64,000 nucleotides of DNA, taken from the NCBI RefSeq assembly GCF_043876815.1, contig NZ_JBAWKA010000002.1:62001-126000 (forward strand). The letters run 5' to 3'. This stretch comes from Gaetbulibacter_A sp043876815. GTDB taxonomy: Bacteria > Bacteroidota > Bacteroidia > Flavobacteriales > Flavobacteriaceae. Below the pieces are notes generated by a model. That model did no database searches, was not told where the DNA came from, and was given only the letters and a program-made list of their open reading frames with translations. Below, in pieces: positions 9,461 to 19,857 of the stretch (position 1 is the stretch's first letter; each line of letters begins with the position of its first letter). A program made the position numbers and the translations under genes.

Positions 9461-12400
9461 ATGAAGTACACAAAGCAATTACTCTTTCTACTTTTTGCCA
9501 TGTTTCCTTTGGCGATGCTAGCACAACATACCGTTAGTGGTGTTGTAACAGATGAATCAAATTTCCCCTTACCGGGAGCCTCGATTGTAGTTAAGGGAAC
9601 ATCAAAAGGAGAAGTGACAGATTTTGATGGGAAATTTACAATAACTCTCAGTGAAACACCAAGTACCTTGGTTGTAAGTTACCTGGGCTATGTGACCAGG
9701 GAGCTTATCATTACAGACCAGAAAGCAATCAGTATCGTTCTAAAACAAGATAATGAACAGTTAGATGAAGTTGTCGTTATTGGATATGGTGAAGTTGACA
9801 GAAAAGACCTAACTGGTTCTGTCTCCTCTGTTCTTCCGAAAAAAGATGCTGTTGCTCAAGCGCAAGGTGTCGAGAACTTACTACAAGGTCGTGCCGCGGG
9901 TGTGTTGGTAAGTGCTAATGGTACCGAACCAGGCGCGCCTTCAAGTATTAAGATTAGAGGTGTGAATAGTTTAACCGGCAATACCCAACCATTATATGTA
10001 ATAGATGGTGTTATTGTAGATTCGGCTACAGAAGATACTTTGGATCCTCTTTCCGGTGGAAGCAGTTATTTGTCTCCACAGGGAGGTATCTCAGGAATTA
10101 ATCCACGAGATATTGAAAGTATAGAAGTTTTAAAAGATGCTTCTGCTACGGCAATCTATGGTTCCAGAGGAGCCAACGGTGTGATCTTAATAACGACAAA
10201 GCAGGGTGAACCAGGTAATGCTAAAATTGGTTATAGCTCTACCACTAGAATTGGAAATATCACCCGAAATATCGATGTTCTGGACACTGAGCAGTATATA
10301 GATTATCAAAATGAATACAGAGCAAATTTAGGCTTCGATCCTAATTTTTATGTTTATCCTGATGGAAGCGCTGCGTATTACCAAACCAGCGAACAATACA
10401 TGATTGATAATGCGAACTCTATAGATAGAATTGAGGGTATAGATTGGAGTAAAGACACTTATAGATCAACAATAAACCAAAATCATAGAATAACTGCCTC
10501 AGGTGGAGGAGATAATAACCGTTATTATTATGGTGCCGGATTTACCGATACCCAAGGTCTTATTCCTAGAACCTCTGCAAAAAGTATTGATTTTGTGGCG
10601 AACTTAAGAAACGATCTTACGGACAAATTAAAGCTTCAGACGAAAATTTCAGCCAATTATCAAAAGAATTCAGCCTCGAAGGGAACAGATAATCTTGGAG
10701 GTACAAATAATAACCTTGTGCGACAGATTATTTCCGGAGCTCCAATTTTAAATTTTGAGGATAATTTCTTCGGAACTGATTTTGAAGAAACCTTGGATGG
10801 TCCCAGAGCCTGGATTAAGGATTACGATGATTATTCTAGAGAGGCCCGTGTGCTTGGGTCTATTAAATTGGATTATGATATTTCTGATGTATTTACTTAT
10901 AGAACCCAGTTTGGTGCAGATTATAGAAACAAAGAACGTAAAGTGTGGTATGGTACCGCGGTTTTCCGAGGTAAGAATGCCAATGGTGAAGCTGGTATAA
11001 GTACTTTAAAGCGTTTTAGATACAATGTTGATAACACCTTAATGTTCAAAAAAAGATTTAATAATAAACATAGGATCAATGGAACAGTTGGTGTGATTTT
11101 CGATCAAAAACAAATACAACAAACTACCAATCAGGCTTCGGATTTTCCAAACAAGGATTTAAGAGCCGATGGAATTTCTACAGGACAGGTTTACCAACCC
11201 CTCTTTTTCGACAAGCAGCAGGAAACTATCGTGTCTTTTCTGGGACGAATTAATTATACCTTAATGAATCGTTACCTGTTTACAGCCACGTTCAGAGCGG
11301 ATGGTAGTAGTAAATTTGCAAAAGGAAACCGTTGGGGAGAATTTCCGGCCCTAGCCTTTGCCTGGAAAATGAATAAAGAAAAATTCCTAAGAAAGGTAGA
11401 TTGGCTTTCTGAAGCTAAGTTGCGTTTGGGCTGGGGACTTACTGGTAATCAAGGTATTCCAAATTACCGTACCATCACGCCTTTTGGTCCTACCCAGTCA
11501 CCGTATTCTGATGCCAATGGGGGAGCACTTACAGCAATTATCCCAACAAATTTGGCCAATCCCGATCTTACCTGGGAAACTACGAGTCAATACAATGCTG
11601 GTTTCGACCTCGGGATAGATAACGATCGATACACCGCTACTGTGGATGTATACTACAAGAAAATTTCAGATTTATTGTTGAATGTTGAAATTGGTCCTTC
11701 CAATGGTTTTGAAAATTATTACGCCAACCAGGGCGATCTTATTAACAAAGGATTGGAAATAAGCCTGGCAGGGGATATTATCCGAACCGAAAACTTTACC
11801 TGGAACATGTATGGAAACATTTCCTTTAATAGAAACAAAATTGATAGATTAGGTATTCCGCCAGCGCAATTCGGTACAGAAACTTACAGTGCCTTCCTAG
11901 GTAGACAAGTTTCAGGTGGTAACTTTTTTAAAGTACCTGCTAATATATTTATTGAAGGTCAAGCCCCAGCGTTGTTTTATGGTTATGCCACAGATGGTAT
12001 TATTTCAAATGATGCCGAGTTAAGCGCAGCACCTACATTCAGAGGTATTGCACCACAATTGGGAGATGTTTATCTAATAGATCAAAATAATGACGGTAAT
12101 ATTACTGATGCTGATTTAACCGTTATAGGAGACCCTAACCCTAATTTCAATTACGGATTTGGTTCAAGCTTTGAATATAAAAATTTATCGTTAAGCTTCT
12201 TTTTTAACGGCATTCAGGGTAATGACATCGCGAATGCAAACTTACTTCGTGAAGCCTATGCCGATGCAAACGCAAATAACATAAGAACAGAAGCCTATGT
12301 TAATGCTTGGAGACCAGATAATCCGAACGGAACCTATCCAAGAGTGGGTTACGATCTCGCTCGTGATACCGGTTTTACAGACCGCTTAATTGAAGATGGC

Positions 12401-12637
12401 AGTTTCCTTCGATTGAATTATGTAACCCTAGGTTACAATATTCCTGTGGATCAGATTCCGGCGATATCGAATGCCTATATTTCAATATCAGGTCAGAACT
12501 TATTACTATTCACTAAATACAGTGGCTTCGATCCTGAGGTTAATAGTTTTTCCTTTGATCCGCTTCGAGTTGGTTTAGATTCGAGTTCTTTTCCAAATCA
12601 AAAATCGTACTCTATCTCATTAAACATAACATTTTAA
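9461..12637 (+). CDS. SusC/RagA-type TonB-dependent outer-membrane receptor 1
   Basis: A 1058-residue receptor. The signal peptide ends near AQ22, a carboxypeptidase-D-like regulatory domain covers about 24-100 (PLPGASIVVKGT, DFDGKF), then a plug domain contains VVVIGYG (104-110) and VLKDASATAIYGSRGANG (about 223-240), followed by the 22-strand barrel ending in an aromatic residue (NITF). Members import oligosaccharides across the outer membrane with a SusD lid and TonB energy. SusD follows after 10 bp. This is the first gene of a 15-gene run that ends at the 32.79-kb terminator. The 258-bp upstream gap probably holds the promoter controlled by the hybrid sensor just upstream. Confidence 0.95.
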   Translation: MKYTKQLLFLLFAMFPLAMLAQHTVSGVVTDESNFPLPGASIVVKGTSKGEVTDFDGKFTITLSETPSTLVVSYLGYVTRELIITDQKAISIVLKQDNEQLDEVVVIGYGEVDRKDLTGSVSSVLPKKDAVAQAQGVENLLQGRAAGVLVSANGTEPGAPSSIKIRGVNSLTGNTQPLYVIDGVIVDSATEDTLDPLSGGSSYLSPQGGISGINPRDIESIEVLKDASATAIYGSRGANGVILITTKQGEPGNAKIGYSSTTRIGNITRNIDVLDTEQYIDYQNEYRANLGFDPNFYVYPDGSAAYYQTSEQYMIDNANSIDRIEGIDWSKDTYRSTINQNHRITASGGGDNNRYYYGAGFTDTQGLIPRTSAKSIDFVANLRNDLTDKLKLQTKISANYQKNSASKGTDNLGGTNNNLVRQIISGAPILNFEDNFFGTDFEETLDGPRAWIKDYDDYSREARVLGSIKLDYDISDVFTYRTQFGADYRNKERKVWYGTAVFRGKNANGEAGISTLKRFRYNVDNTLMFKKRFNNKHRINGTVGVIFDQKQIQQTTNQASDFPNKDLRADGISTGQVYQPLFFDKQQETIVSFLGRINYTLMNRYLFTATFRADGSSKFAKGNRWGEFPALAFAWKMNKEKFLRKVDWLSEAKLRLGWGLTGNQGIPNYRTITPFGPTQSPYSDANGGALTAIIPTNLANPDLTWETTSQYNAGFDLGIDNDRYTATVDVYYKKISDLLLNVEIGPSNGFENYYANQGDLINKGLEISLAGDIIRTENFTWNMYGNISFNRNKIDRLGIPPAQFGTETYSAFLGRQVSGGNFFKVPANIFIEGQAPALFYGYATDGIISNDAELSAAPTFRGIAPQLGDVYLIDQNNDGNITDADLTVIGDPNPNFNYGFGSSFEYKNLSLSFFFNGIQGNDIANANLLREAYADANANNIRTEAYVNAWRPDNPNGTYPRVGYDLARDTGFTDRLIEDGSFLRLNYVTLGYNIPVDQIPAISNAYISISGQNLLLFTKYSGFDPEVNSFSFDPLRVGLDSSSFPNQKSYSISLNITF

Positions 12638-12647
12638 GCATATTGTC

Positions 12648-14189
12648 ATGAAAAATAAAATATATATACTCTATTTTCTAACCTTGTTTGCGGCTTTTCA
12701 AAGTTGCGACGATACTTTAGAAGAATTACCCGAGACCTATTACAACGAAGATCAAATATTCTCATCCGAGGATGGTGTTGAAACGGCTATTAATGGTTTA
12801 TACCAAAGTTTTGCCGATCCGGGGTATCATGGTTCATCCTGGCATGGACTTATTGCCCCACATTCCGGAAAATTTTGGTCAAATCAAGGCGCGAGTTCTG
12901 ACGCTACAAGCCTGAATTGTTCGCCAATTAACACCTGGTTAACACGCTTATGGCCACAAATGTATCAAACCATTAATGTCGCTAACGTGATCATCAATAA
13001 TCTCGAAAATACCGGAGCTGATCTTGCAAACAAAGAGTCAGCATTAGGTCAGGCTTACTTTATGAGAGGTGTGGTTTATTTTGATCTTGTAAGATTGTTT
13101 GGCGGTGTTCCTATTAAAACAAAACCCGCAACAGCCGAATCTCTTCACACGCCAAGAGCTTCAAAACAAGAGGTGTATGATTTGATTATCTCTGACCTTG
13201 AAAAAGCGAAGACCATGATGCCCGGAATTGGTGTTAATGTACCCGGGAGACCGGCAAATCTTGCAGCTTATGTTTATCTGGCTAAAGTATATGTGCAATT
13301 AGCGGGTGAAGATGGAGGCGATCCTTCTTACTGGCAAAAGGCCTATGACGAAATTATACCTGTTTATGGTATGTATAGCCTAACACCAACCTATGCAGAA
13401 CTTGTTGAGCAAGGCAACGAAAATACAGTGGAATCAATATTTGAAATTCAATATGCACAAAATGGAGCAACAAGAAACTCAGATATTATTCGAATGTATA
13501 CGCCACAAAATAGTGCTTACGTTTCTACAGATCAAAGAACGTTTGGACGTATCAGACCAAACAAAGAAACCTTTGACCAGCATGTAGCACAGTATCCTGA
13601 CGACCCTAGAATAGATGCGACCTTTATTTATGATTTCTACTTGCTAAGAGATGGGTCAGAACAAATAACCTATCCTGCAAAAGACAGAGGTAATGATGGC
13701 TATCCATATATCAGAAAGTATTTGGACTTCAACTATAACGGTACAACGACCAGTAGAAATTTTATTGTGTTACGTTATGCCGATGTACTGTTAACATTGG
13801 CTGAAATTGAGAACGAATTGAACGGTCCATCGAATGCCTATACCTATGTAAATGAAGTTCTCGCAAGAGCACGTAATACATCTAGTGGTAATGCCACGGA
13901 ACCAGCAGATTGGAGTGGTATGACTCAGGACGAGTTTAGAATGCGCATTATGAGAGAACGTCAATATGAATTATTGGCTGAAGGACATGAGTGGTTCGAT
14001 GTAAGACGTCGTGGCTATGAGTATTTCCTGGAGGAAGTTGTAGAACCTCATAATTCGAATCCAACTTTTGATACCAGAAAAGATTATATGTATCCTGTTA
14101 GTGTGAAAAACATGCTTTTACCTATCCCATCAACGGAAATTTCAGGTAACCAAGCCATAACACAAGCTGATCAAAACCCTGGATATTAA
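12648..14189 (+). CDS. SusD/RagB-type glycan-binding lipoprotein 1
   Basis: A 513-residue outer-membrane lipoprotein (lipobox Cys20 in FQSC) with the usual SusD beginning, 'leelPet.y.edqif.s.dgve.AinGlY', TPR-like helices, the late phrase 'imreRqyELlaEGhewFDvrR' and the terminal 'LpiPstEi..N.aitQNPGY'-like ending. It caps the SusC channel and binds the oligosaccharide. The next gene starts 5 bp after its stop codon, which supports a tightly coupled operon. Confidence 0.95.
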   Translation: MKNKIYILYFLTLFAAFQSCDDTLEELPETYYNEDQIFSSEDGVETAINGLYQSFADPGYHGSSWHGLIAPHSGKFWSNQGASSDATSLNCSPINTWLTRLWPQMYQTINVANVIINNLENTGADLANKESALGQAYFMRGVVYFDLVRLFGGVPIKTKPATAESLHTPRASKQEVYDLIISDLEKAKTMMPGIGVNVPGRPANLAAYVYLAKVYVQLAGEDGGDPSYWQKAYDEIIPVYGMYSLTPTYAELVEQGNENTVESIFEIQYAQNGATRNSDIIRMYTPQNSAYVSTDQRTFGRIRPNKETFDQHVAQYPDDPRIDATFIYDFYLLRDGSEQITYPAKDRGNDGYPYIRKYLDFNYNGTTTSRNFIVLRYADVLLTLAEIENELNGPSNAYTYVNEVLARARNTSSGNATEPADWSGMTQDEFRMRIMRERQYELLAEGHEWFDVRRRGYEYFLEEVVEPHNSNPTFDTRKDYMYPVSVKNMLLPIPSTEISGNQAITQADQNPGY

Positions 14190-14194
14190 TTGAA

Positions 14195-16576
14195 ATGAAA
14201 TACAATTTGAATTCCCGCAACACTTTATTGTATCTGATTGTGTTTGTCTTGTTTGTTGCCTGCAAGCAAGACAATACATCAGTGTCTAACAATGGTGAAC
14301 CATTATACTTAGATGCTTCAGCCAAAATAGAAGATCGCGTAAACGATCTCATGGATCGGATGACGCTTGAAGATAAAGTAGCCCAAATGACGCAATATGT
14401 TGGTTTAGAGCATATGCGTAAGGCGATGAAAAACCTCAAGGCAGACGAATTGGATAAAAATGATGCACAGGGCTTTTATCCCGGCTATTCCATTCAAGAT
14501 ATTGCCGACATGGCAGCCGAAGGTAAAATTGGGTCTTTTTTACATGTGGTAACTGTTGAGGAGGCCAATGAGCTGCAAAAGCTAGCTCAAAAATCTCGTT
14601 TAAGAATTCCGCTCCTTATCGGTATCGATGCTATTCATGGTAATGGTTTGTACAATGGAGCAACGATTTATCCTTCTCCAATTTCGCAGGCAGCCACCTG
14701 GGATGATGCCTTGTTGAAGGAAGCTAGTAAACAAACAGCCCTAGAAATGCGTGCTACAGGCTCTCACTGGGCTTTTACACCTAATATTGATGTACTGCGC
14801 GATCCACGTTGGGGACGCACCGGAGAAACTTTTGGTGAAGATCCTTACTTAGTTGGAAAAATGGGCTTGGCTACGATACAAGGCTTACAGTCTGATAATT
14901 TTGAAAGTGGAGAGTATTTACCCAATCATGTTATTGCTTGTGCTAAACATTTAATTGGTGGTGGCGAATCTCTAAATGGCCTTAATGCCTCACCGTTAGA
15001 TGTATCAAAACGGACCTTGTTTGAAATCTTTTTACCTCCTTACAAAGAAGCTGTAAAGGGAGGGAACCTTTTCTCCATTATGCTATCACACAACGAAGTA
15101 AATGGAGTTCCTGCGCACATGGATAAATATCTAATGACCGATGTTATGAGAGATCGCTGGGGTTTTAATGGCTTTTACGTAAGTGATTGGAATGATGTTT
15201 CCAGAATTGCAAAATGGCATTATATAGCTAAAGATTATAAAGAAGCTTCTTTGCTTTCTGTTTCTGCAGGATTGGATATGAATATGCACGGACCAAATTT
15301 TTCGGATTATGTGATCCAATTGGTGAAAGAAGGCAAATTACCGCAGGAACGCGTTGATGAGGCTTGTAGCAAAATATTGGAAGCTAAATTCCGGCTCGGT
15401 TTATTTGAAAATCCATTTATCGAGTTTGGGAACGAGAATGAGGTTGTTTTTAATAAAACACATCAAGAAACAGCCTTAAAACAAGCCCGGAAAGCCATAA
15501 CCTTGTTAAAGAACAATGGCATCCTGCCTTTGAAAGGAAATAATAAATCCATATTGGTAACAGGTCCTAACGCTAATAATGAAACGATTATGGGCGATTG
15601 GGTTTACGAACAACCCGCAGAAAATACAACGACCATTTATGAAGGCCTAAAAGCTCTGGGTGAAGAAAAAGGAATTAAAGTAGATTACTTTAATTCCGGG
15701 GAACGCTCAAGAAAAATGAAAGACAACGATATTGATCAGGCTGCCACATTGGCTAAACAATACGATATGACGGTACTCGTTTTAGGTGAAAATTCATTCC
15801 GGTACGACTGGCCCAATAAAACGACCGGTGAAAATATAGACCGGGCAACTCTTAAACTTTCAGGGAAACAAATGGACCTAGCGAACAAAATTTTAGCGCA
15901 TGGGAAACCGATTATTGTAGTTTATGTTAGTGGAAGCCCTATTGCAGAACCCGAATTGGAAAATCAGGCAAATGCTGTTATTTACGCTTATGAACCAGGA
16001 TCTTTCGGAGGACAGGCGGTTGCCGAAACTATTTTTGGAGAACTAAATCCTGGAGGAAAATTACCTGTAACCATTCCACGATCTGTAGGACAATTACAAA
16101 TGGTGTACAATCATAAACCTACCATGTACATTCATAAATATAACACCGAGAAGAAAGTGCCATTACATCCTTTTGGATTCGGATTAAGTTATACCACTTT
16201 TAAAATTTCCGAACCACGATTATCACGGGAATCCTTTTCAAAAATTAACGATACTATTGAAGTTTCAGTAGACGTAACGAATACCGGAAATATGGCAGGC
16301 GATGAGGTAATTCAAATGTATATCAGAGACAATATTAGCTCATTTACGCGACCAGTGAAGGAACTTAAAGGTTATAAACGTGTTCACCTGGAGCCGGGTG
16401 AAACTAAAACAGTAAGCCTCCCTATAACCGCCGACCGTTTGGCTTTTTACGATGCTGAATACAATTTCGTTGTTGAGCCAGGGGAATTCACGGTGATGAC
16501 AGGAAATTCTTCAGACGATAAGGATTTGAAAGAAGTAACATTTGAAGCTACCGAATTAATTAATCTTAAAGAATAA
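14195..16576 (+). CDS. GH3 family beta-glycosidase, lipoprotein
   Basis: A 793-residue GH3 enzyme with lipobox Cys23, so probably anchored in the periplasm or outer membrane. The (beta/alpha)8 domain contains DPRWGRTGETFGEDP (about 203-217), KHLIGGGES (251-259) and the nucleophile Asp331 in FYVSDW. The alpha/beta sandwich domain begins near 440 and a fibronectin-III-like domain closes the protein. GH3 members release beta-linked glucose, xylose or related sugars from non-reducing ends. It follows SusD by 5 bp and probably completes degradation of imported oligomers. Whether it is a glucosidase or a xylosidase cannot be read from sequence; the nearby GH10 makes xylosidase reasonable. Confidence 0.9.
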   Translation: MKYNLNSRNTLLYLIVFVLFVACKQDNTSVSNNGEPLYLDASAKIEDRVNDLMDRMTLEDKVAQMTQYVGLEHMRKAMKNLKADELDKNDAQGFYPGYSIQDIADMAAEGKIGSFLHVVTVEEANELQKLAQKSRLRIPLLIGIDAIHGNGLYNGATIYPSPISQAATWDDALLKEASKQTALEMRATGSHWAFTPNIDVLRDPRWGRTGETFGEDPYLVGKMGLATIQGLQSDNFESGEYLPNHVIACAKHLIGGGESLNGLNASPLDVSKRTLFEIFLPPYKEAVKGGNLFSIMLSHNEVNGVPAHMDKYLMTDVMRDRWGFNGFYVSDWNDVSRIAKWHYIAKDYKEASLLSVSAGLDMNMHGPNFSDYVIQLVKEGKLPQERVDEACSKILEAKFRLGLFENPFIEFGNENEVVFNKTHQETALKQARKAITLLKNNGILPLKGNNKSILVTGPNANNETIMGDWVYEQPAENTTTIYEGLKALGEEKGIKVDYFNSGERSRKMKDNDIDQAATLAKQYDMTVLVLGENSFRYDWPNKTTGENIDRATLKLSGKQMDLANKILAHGKPIIVVYVSGSPIAEPELENQANAVIYAYEPGSFGGQAVAETIFGELNPGGKLPVTIPRSVGQLQMVYNHKPTMYIHKYNTEKKVPLHPFGFGLSYTTFKISEPRLSRESFSKINDTIEVSVDVTNTGNMAGDEVIQMYIRDNISSFTRPVKELKGYKRVHLEPGETKTVSLPITADRLAFYDAEYNFVVEPGEFTVMTGNSSDDKDLKEVTFEATELINLKE

Positions 16577-16612
16577 AAACAAAAATAGAGTCATAAACAA
16601 TTATAAAATTAA

Positions 16613-18268
16613 ATGAAACGAAAAATAACAATAGTATCCCTTTTAGCTGTAACGGCGTTTGTTGTCTTCGCTTCCTTTTCGTGTAAAAACGATAATAACA
16701 AAGCGACAACCACAGAGGAATCTCAGGAGAAACCGAATATTATTTACGTCATGGCCGATGATCTTACCATACAGGCAATTAGTGCTTACGGTGGAATATA
16801 TAAAGATATTGCGCCAACACCCAATATAGATAGATTGGCAAATGAGGGTATGTTATTTGAAGATGTGCTTTGCACAAACGCCATATGTGGGCCAAGTAGA
16901 GCCAGTATTTTAACTGGCGATTACAGTAATGTTAATGGTTATTATAAAAATGAAAGTGGTGGAAAATTTGATGCTTCAAAATGGACCTTTCCTCAGGAAT
17001 TTCAAAAGAATGGTTATCAAACCAGTTTGTTTGGGAAATGGCATTTAGGATCTGAGCCTAAAGGTTTCGATGTTTTTAAATATCATAACTCTGCCGGCCA
17101 ACAAGGACATTATTGGAATCCGGTATACAATGAAAATGGTGAAGATGTTAAACACACCGGTTATTCCAGTAACTTAACAACCAATTTTGCCTTAGATTGG
17201 CTAGAGAACCAACGTGATAAAAGTGACCCTTTTTTAATGGTTTTACAATACAAAGCGCCACATCGCCCATGGGAGCCCGACCGTAAATATGAAAAGCTTT
17301 GGGAAGATATTGAAATGCCATATCCGGTTACTTTTAATGATGATTATAAAGGAAGAGAGTTAACGGCCGGAGACACGGAAATGACTGTTGATTTTTTCTC
17401 ACGTCGTGATATGAAACTAAAAACTCCAGATAGCTTGGAAGGCAAGCAGGGCTTGGCCTGGGAGTTTTATGGTGCTAAACCAGGTGAATTAGTACAACCT
17501 GAAGGGATGAGCTATGAGGAAGGAAGAAAATGGCGTTATCAGACGTTTATCAAAGATTATTTGGCTTGTGTGAAATCTGTTGATGATAATCTGGGGCGTG
17601 TTCTTGATTATCTTGATAAAAATGGATTAACAAATAACACCATGATTGTTTTAACTTCCGATCAAGGATTTTATCTAGGTGATCACGGTTTCTTTGATAA
17701 GCGCTTTATTTATGAGGAATCACTTCGCATGCCGTTTATCGTGCGTTTTCCAAAAATGGTAAAATCCGGAACGGTGAATCGTGATATTATTTCGAATATC
17801 GATTTTGCTCCAACATTTATGGATATTGCGGGGATCAATACTGACCATGAGGTACAAGGAAAAAGCTTTAAGAAGGTGTTAGAAGGCAACACACCTGAAG
17901 ACTGGCAGCAGGAAATGTATTATCATTACTATGAATTCCCGTATTGGCATCACGTTCAGCCTCATTACGGTATTAGAACACCTCAGTATACTTTAGCTCA
18001 TTTTTATTATAATATTGATGTTTGGGAACTTTATGATCGTGAAAAGGATCCTAATGAATTACATAACATTATTAACGATCCACAATATTCAAATGTCGTT
18101 GAACATCTTAAAGAGTCATTGAAAAAATTAATGAAACAGTACGGGGATGATATACCACTGGACGATTTCAGGAAAATTACTGACGCTGATTTTGGTTCTA
18201 TTGTTGACAGACCAGATTCGGAAACTTCGGTAAGGGATATTGTAAACAAGAACAATACAAGAAAATAA
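16613..18268 (+). CDS. Sulfatase (S1 family), lipoprotein
   Basis: A 551-residue formylglycine sulfatase with lipobox Cys24. The metal-binding start is MADD (47-50). The modification motif is CGPSR with Cys92, which a formylglycine-generating enzyme would convert; FGKWHLGS and a late DQGFYLGDHG phrase are also present. Overall layout resembles glucosamine-6-sulfatase-like members, but regiospecificity cannot be fixed from sequence. The anchor suggests periplasmic or surface location. It is the first of three sulfatases in a row, separated from the next by a single base. Confidence 0.92.
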   Translation: MKRKITIVSLLAVTAFVVFASFSCKNDNNKATTTEESQEKPNIIYVMADDLTIQAISAYGGIYKDIAPTPNIDRLANEGMLFEDVLCTNAICGPSRASILTGDYSNVNGYYKNESGGKFDASKWTFPQEFQKNGYQTSLFGKWHLGSEPKGFDVFKYHNSAGQQGHYWNPVYNENGEDVKHTGYSSNLTTNFALDWLENQRDKSDPFLMVLQYKAPHRPWEPDRKYEKLWEDIEMPYPVTFNDDYKGRELTAGDTEMTVDFFSRRDMKLKTPDSLEGKQGLAWEFYGAKPGELVQPEGMSYEEGRKWRYQTFIKDYLACVKSVDDNLGRVLDYLDKNGLTNNTMIVLTSDQGFYLGDHGFFDKRFIYEESLRMPFIVRFPKMVKSGTVNRDIISNIDFAPTFMDIAGINTDHEVQGKSFKKVLEGNTPEDWQQEMYYHYYEFPYWHHVQPHYGIRTPQYTLAHFYYNIDVWELYDREKDPNELHNIINDPQYSNVVEHLKESLKKLMKQYGDDIPLDDFRKITDADFGSIVDRPDSETSVRDIVNKNNTRK

Positions 18269-18269
18269 T

Positions 18270-19856
18270 ATGAAAAATATATTTGCCATAATACTGTGTT
18301 TAGCAACTTTGGGTTGCAATGCACAAACTAATACTCAAAAGAAAAATATTCTTTTTATTGCCGTTGATGATTTGAAACCTTTGCTTTCCAATTACGGTCA
18401 CTCCGAAATGATCACACCAAATTTCGACCGTCTGGCAAAAATGGGTATGACCTTTACGAATGCCCATGTACAGTACGCCGTTTGTGGTCCGTCTCGAGCC
18501 AGCGTGATGACAGGTGCCTATCCGGATATTACTGAGGTTTGGGATCTGCATACTGATTTCAGAAAATCGGCACCGGATCTTGTTTCAATGCCTGAATACT
18601 TAATCTCTCAAGGGTATGAGACTACGGCTATTGGTAAAATCTACCATAAACCATCAGCTGCGCCGGGGCATGATGCTAAAAGCTGGAGTATTCCTTGGAT
18701 CCAACCGGATAATTTTGATCCGGATTATGGCGACCCCATGTTTGAATATTATCAAAACCCTGAAACCAAAAAGGAAATGCAGTCTCTAATGGATGACGCC
18801 ACTTCCAAAGGATTGAATAGAGGGAAACTTCGTAGTTATGTGTTCGATCGGATCAAGCCCAGTACGGAAAATCAAGACGTTTCGGATGAGGCTTATCTCG
18901 ACGGACTTTACACAAAAGAAGCTCTCAGAAAATTAGATATCTTAATTGAAGGGAATAAGCCCTGGTTCCTTGGTGTAGGTTATCAAAAACCACATTTACC
19001 CTTTATAGCACCCAAAAAATATTGGGACCTATACGATGAAGACAAAATAGAATTAGCTAAGTTTCAAGAATTAGCAGAAGGCACGCCGGAATTTGCCTAT
19101 CACTCTTTTGGTGAATTGAGAGCGTTCAGCGATATCCCTGACAGCCTGAATATTGGAGATAAAATACCGGAAGCCAAACAGCGGCAGCTCATTCATGGCT
19201 ATATGGCCTGTACCTCTTACATCGATGCTCAATTAGGTAAATTGCTTGATGCTCTTGAAGCGCGTGGAATACTTGAAAATACGGTAATCGTACTTTGGGG
19301 TGATCACGGTTGGCATTTGGGAGATCATACAGAATGGTGTAAACATTCTAATTTTGAACAAGCTACACATATTCCATTTATGTTTGCAGGTCCGGGTGTT
19401 GCCAAAAATCAGACTAGCCATAATCCCGTGAATTTGTTGGATACTTTTCCAACTCTATTTGATCTTGCAGGAGTTCCGATCTCAGATCAAGCACAAGGGA
19501 TTTCTTTAGTTCCTTTGTTGGATGATGATCCTGCTACTAAGGTGAATCAAGACGCTGCATTTCATCAATATCGAAGAGGACCTCGCATGGGGTATGGTAT
19601 TCGAACCGATCGATATCGTTACACACTATGGTTAAATCATAATTATAGAAGTTTTAAACCTTACAATGAAGATTATATTGTTGGTGAGGAATTCTATGAT
19701 TACGAAAAAGATCCGCTGGAAACCAAGAATCATGTTAAGGAATCGGAGTATCAAAAAGAGGTTCAAAAGCATAAAGCTGAATTATTGAAACACCTTATGA
19801 AAATTGGTCAGGAAGCCAATAATCGTAATAAACATCAAATGAAAAATAAAGGATAA
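18270..19856 (+). CDS. Sulfatase (S1 family), iduronate-2-sulfatase-like
   Basis: A 528-residue sulfatase. It opens with an export signal (LGCNAQ, possibly lipid-modified at Cys16), then FIAVDDLKP (29-37), the formylglycine motif CGPSR with Cys72, IGKIYHKP in place of the more common GKWHLG, and LWGDHGWHLGDH later. This combination is typical of iduronate-2-sulfatase-like members, several of which act on algal galactans as well as glycosaminoglycans. It starts 1 bp after the previous sulfatase and ends 1 bp before the next. Confidence 0.92.
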   Translation: MKNIFAIILCLATLGCNAQTNTQKKNILFIAVDDLKPLLSNYGHSEMITPNFDRLAKMGMTFTNAHVQYAVCGPSRASVMTGAYPDITEVWDLHTDFRKSAPDLVSMPEYLISQGYETTAIGKIYHKPSAAPGHDAKSWSIPWIQPDNFDPDYGDPMFEYYQNPETKKEMQSLMDDATSKGLNRGKLRSYVFDRIKPSTENQDVSDEAYLDGLYTKEALRKLDILIEGNKPWFLGVGYQKPHLPFIAPKKYWDLYDEDKIELAKFQELAEGTPEFAYHSFGELRAFSDIPDSLNIGDKIPEAKQRQLIHGYMACTSYIDAQLGKLLDALEARGILENTVIVLWGDHGWHLGDHTEWCKHSNFEQATHIPFMFAGPGVAKNQTSHNPVNLLDTFPTLFDLAGVPISDQAQGISLVPLLDDDPATKVNQDAAFHQYRRGPRMGYGIRTDRYRYTLWLNHNYRSFKPYNEDYIVGEEFYDYEKDPLETKNHVKESEYQKEVQKHKAELLKHLMKIGQEANNRNKHQMKNKG

Positions 19857-19857
19857 T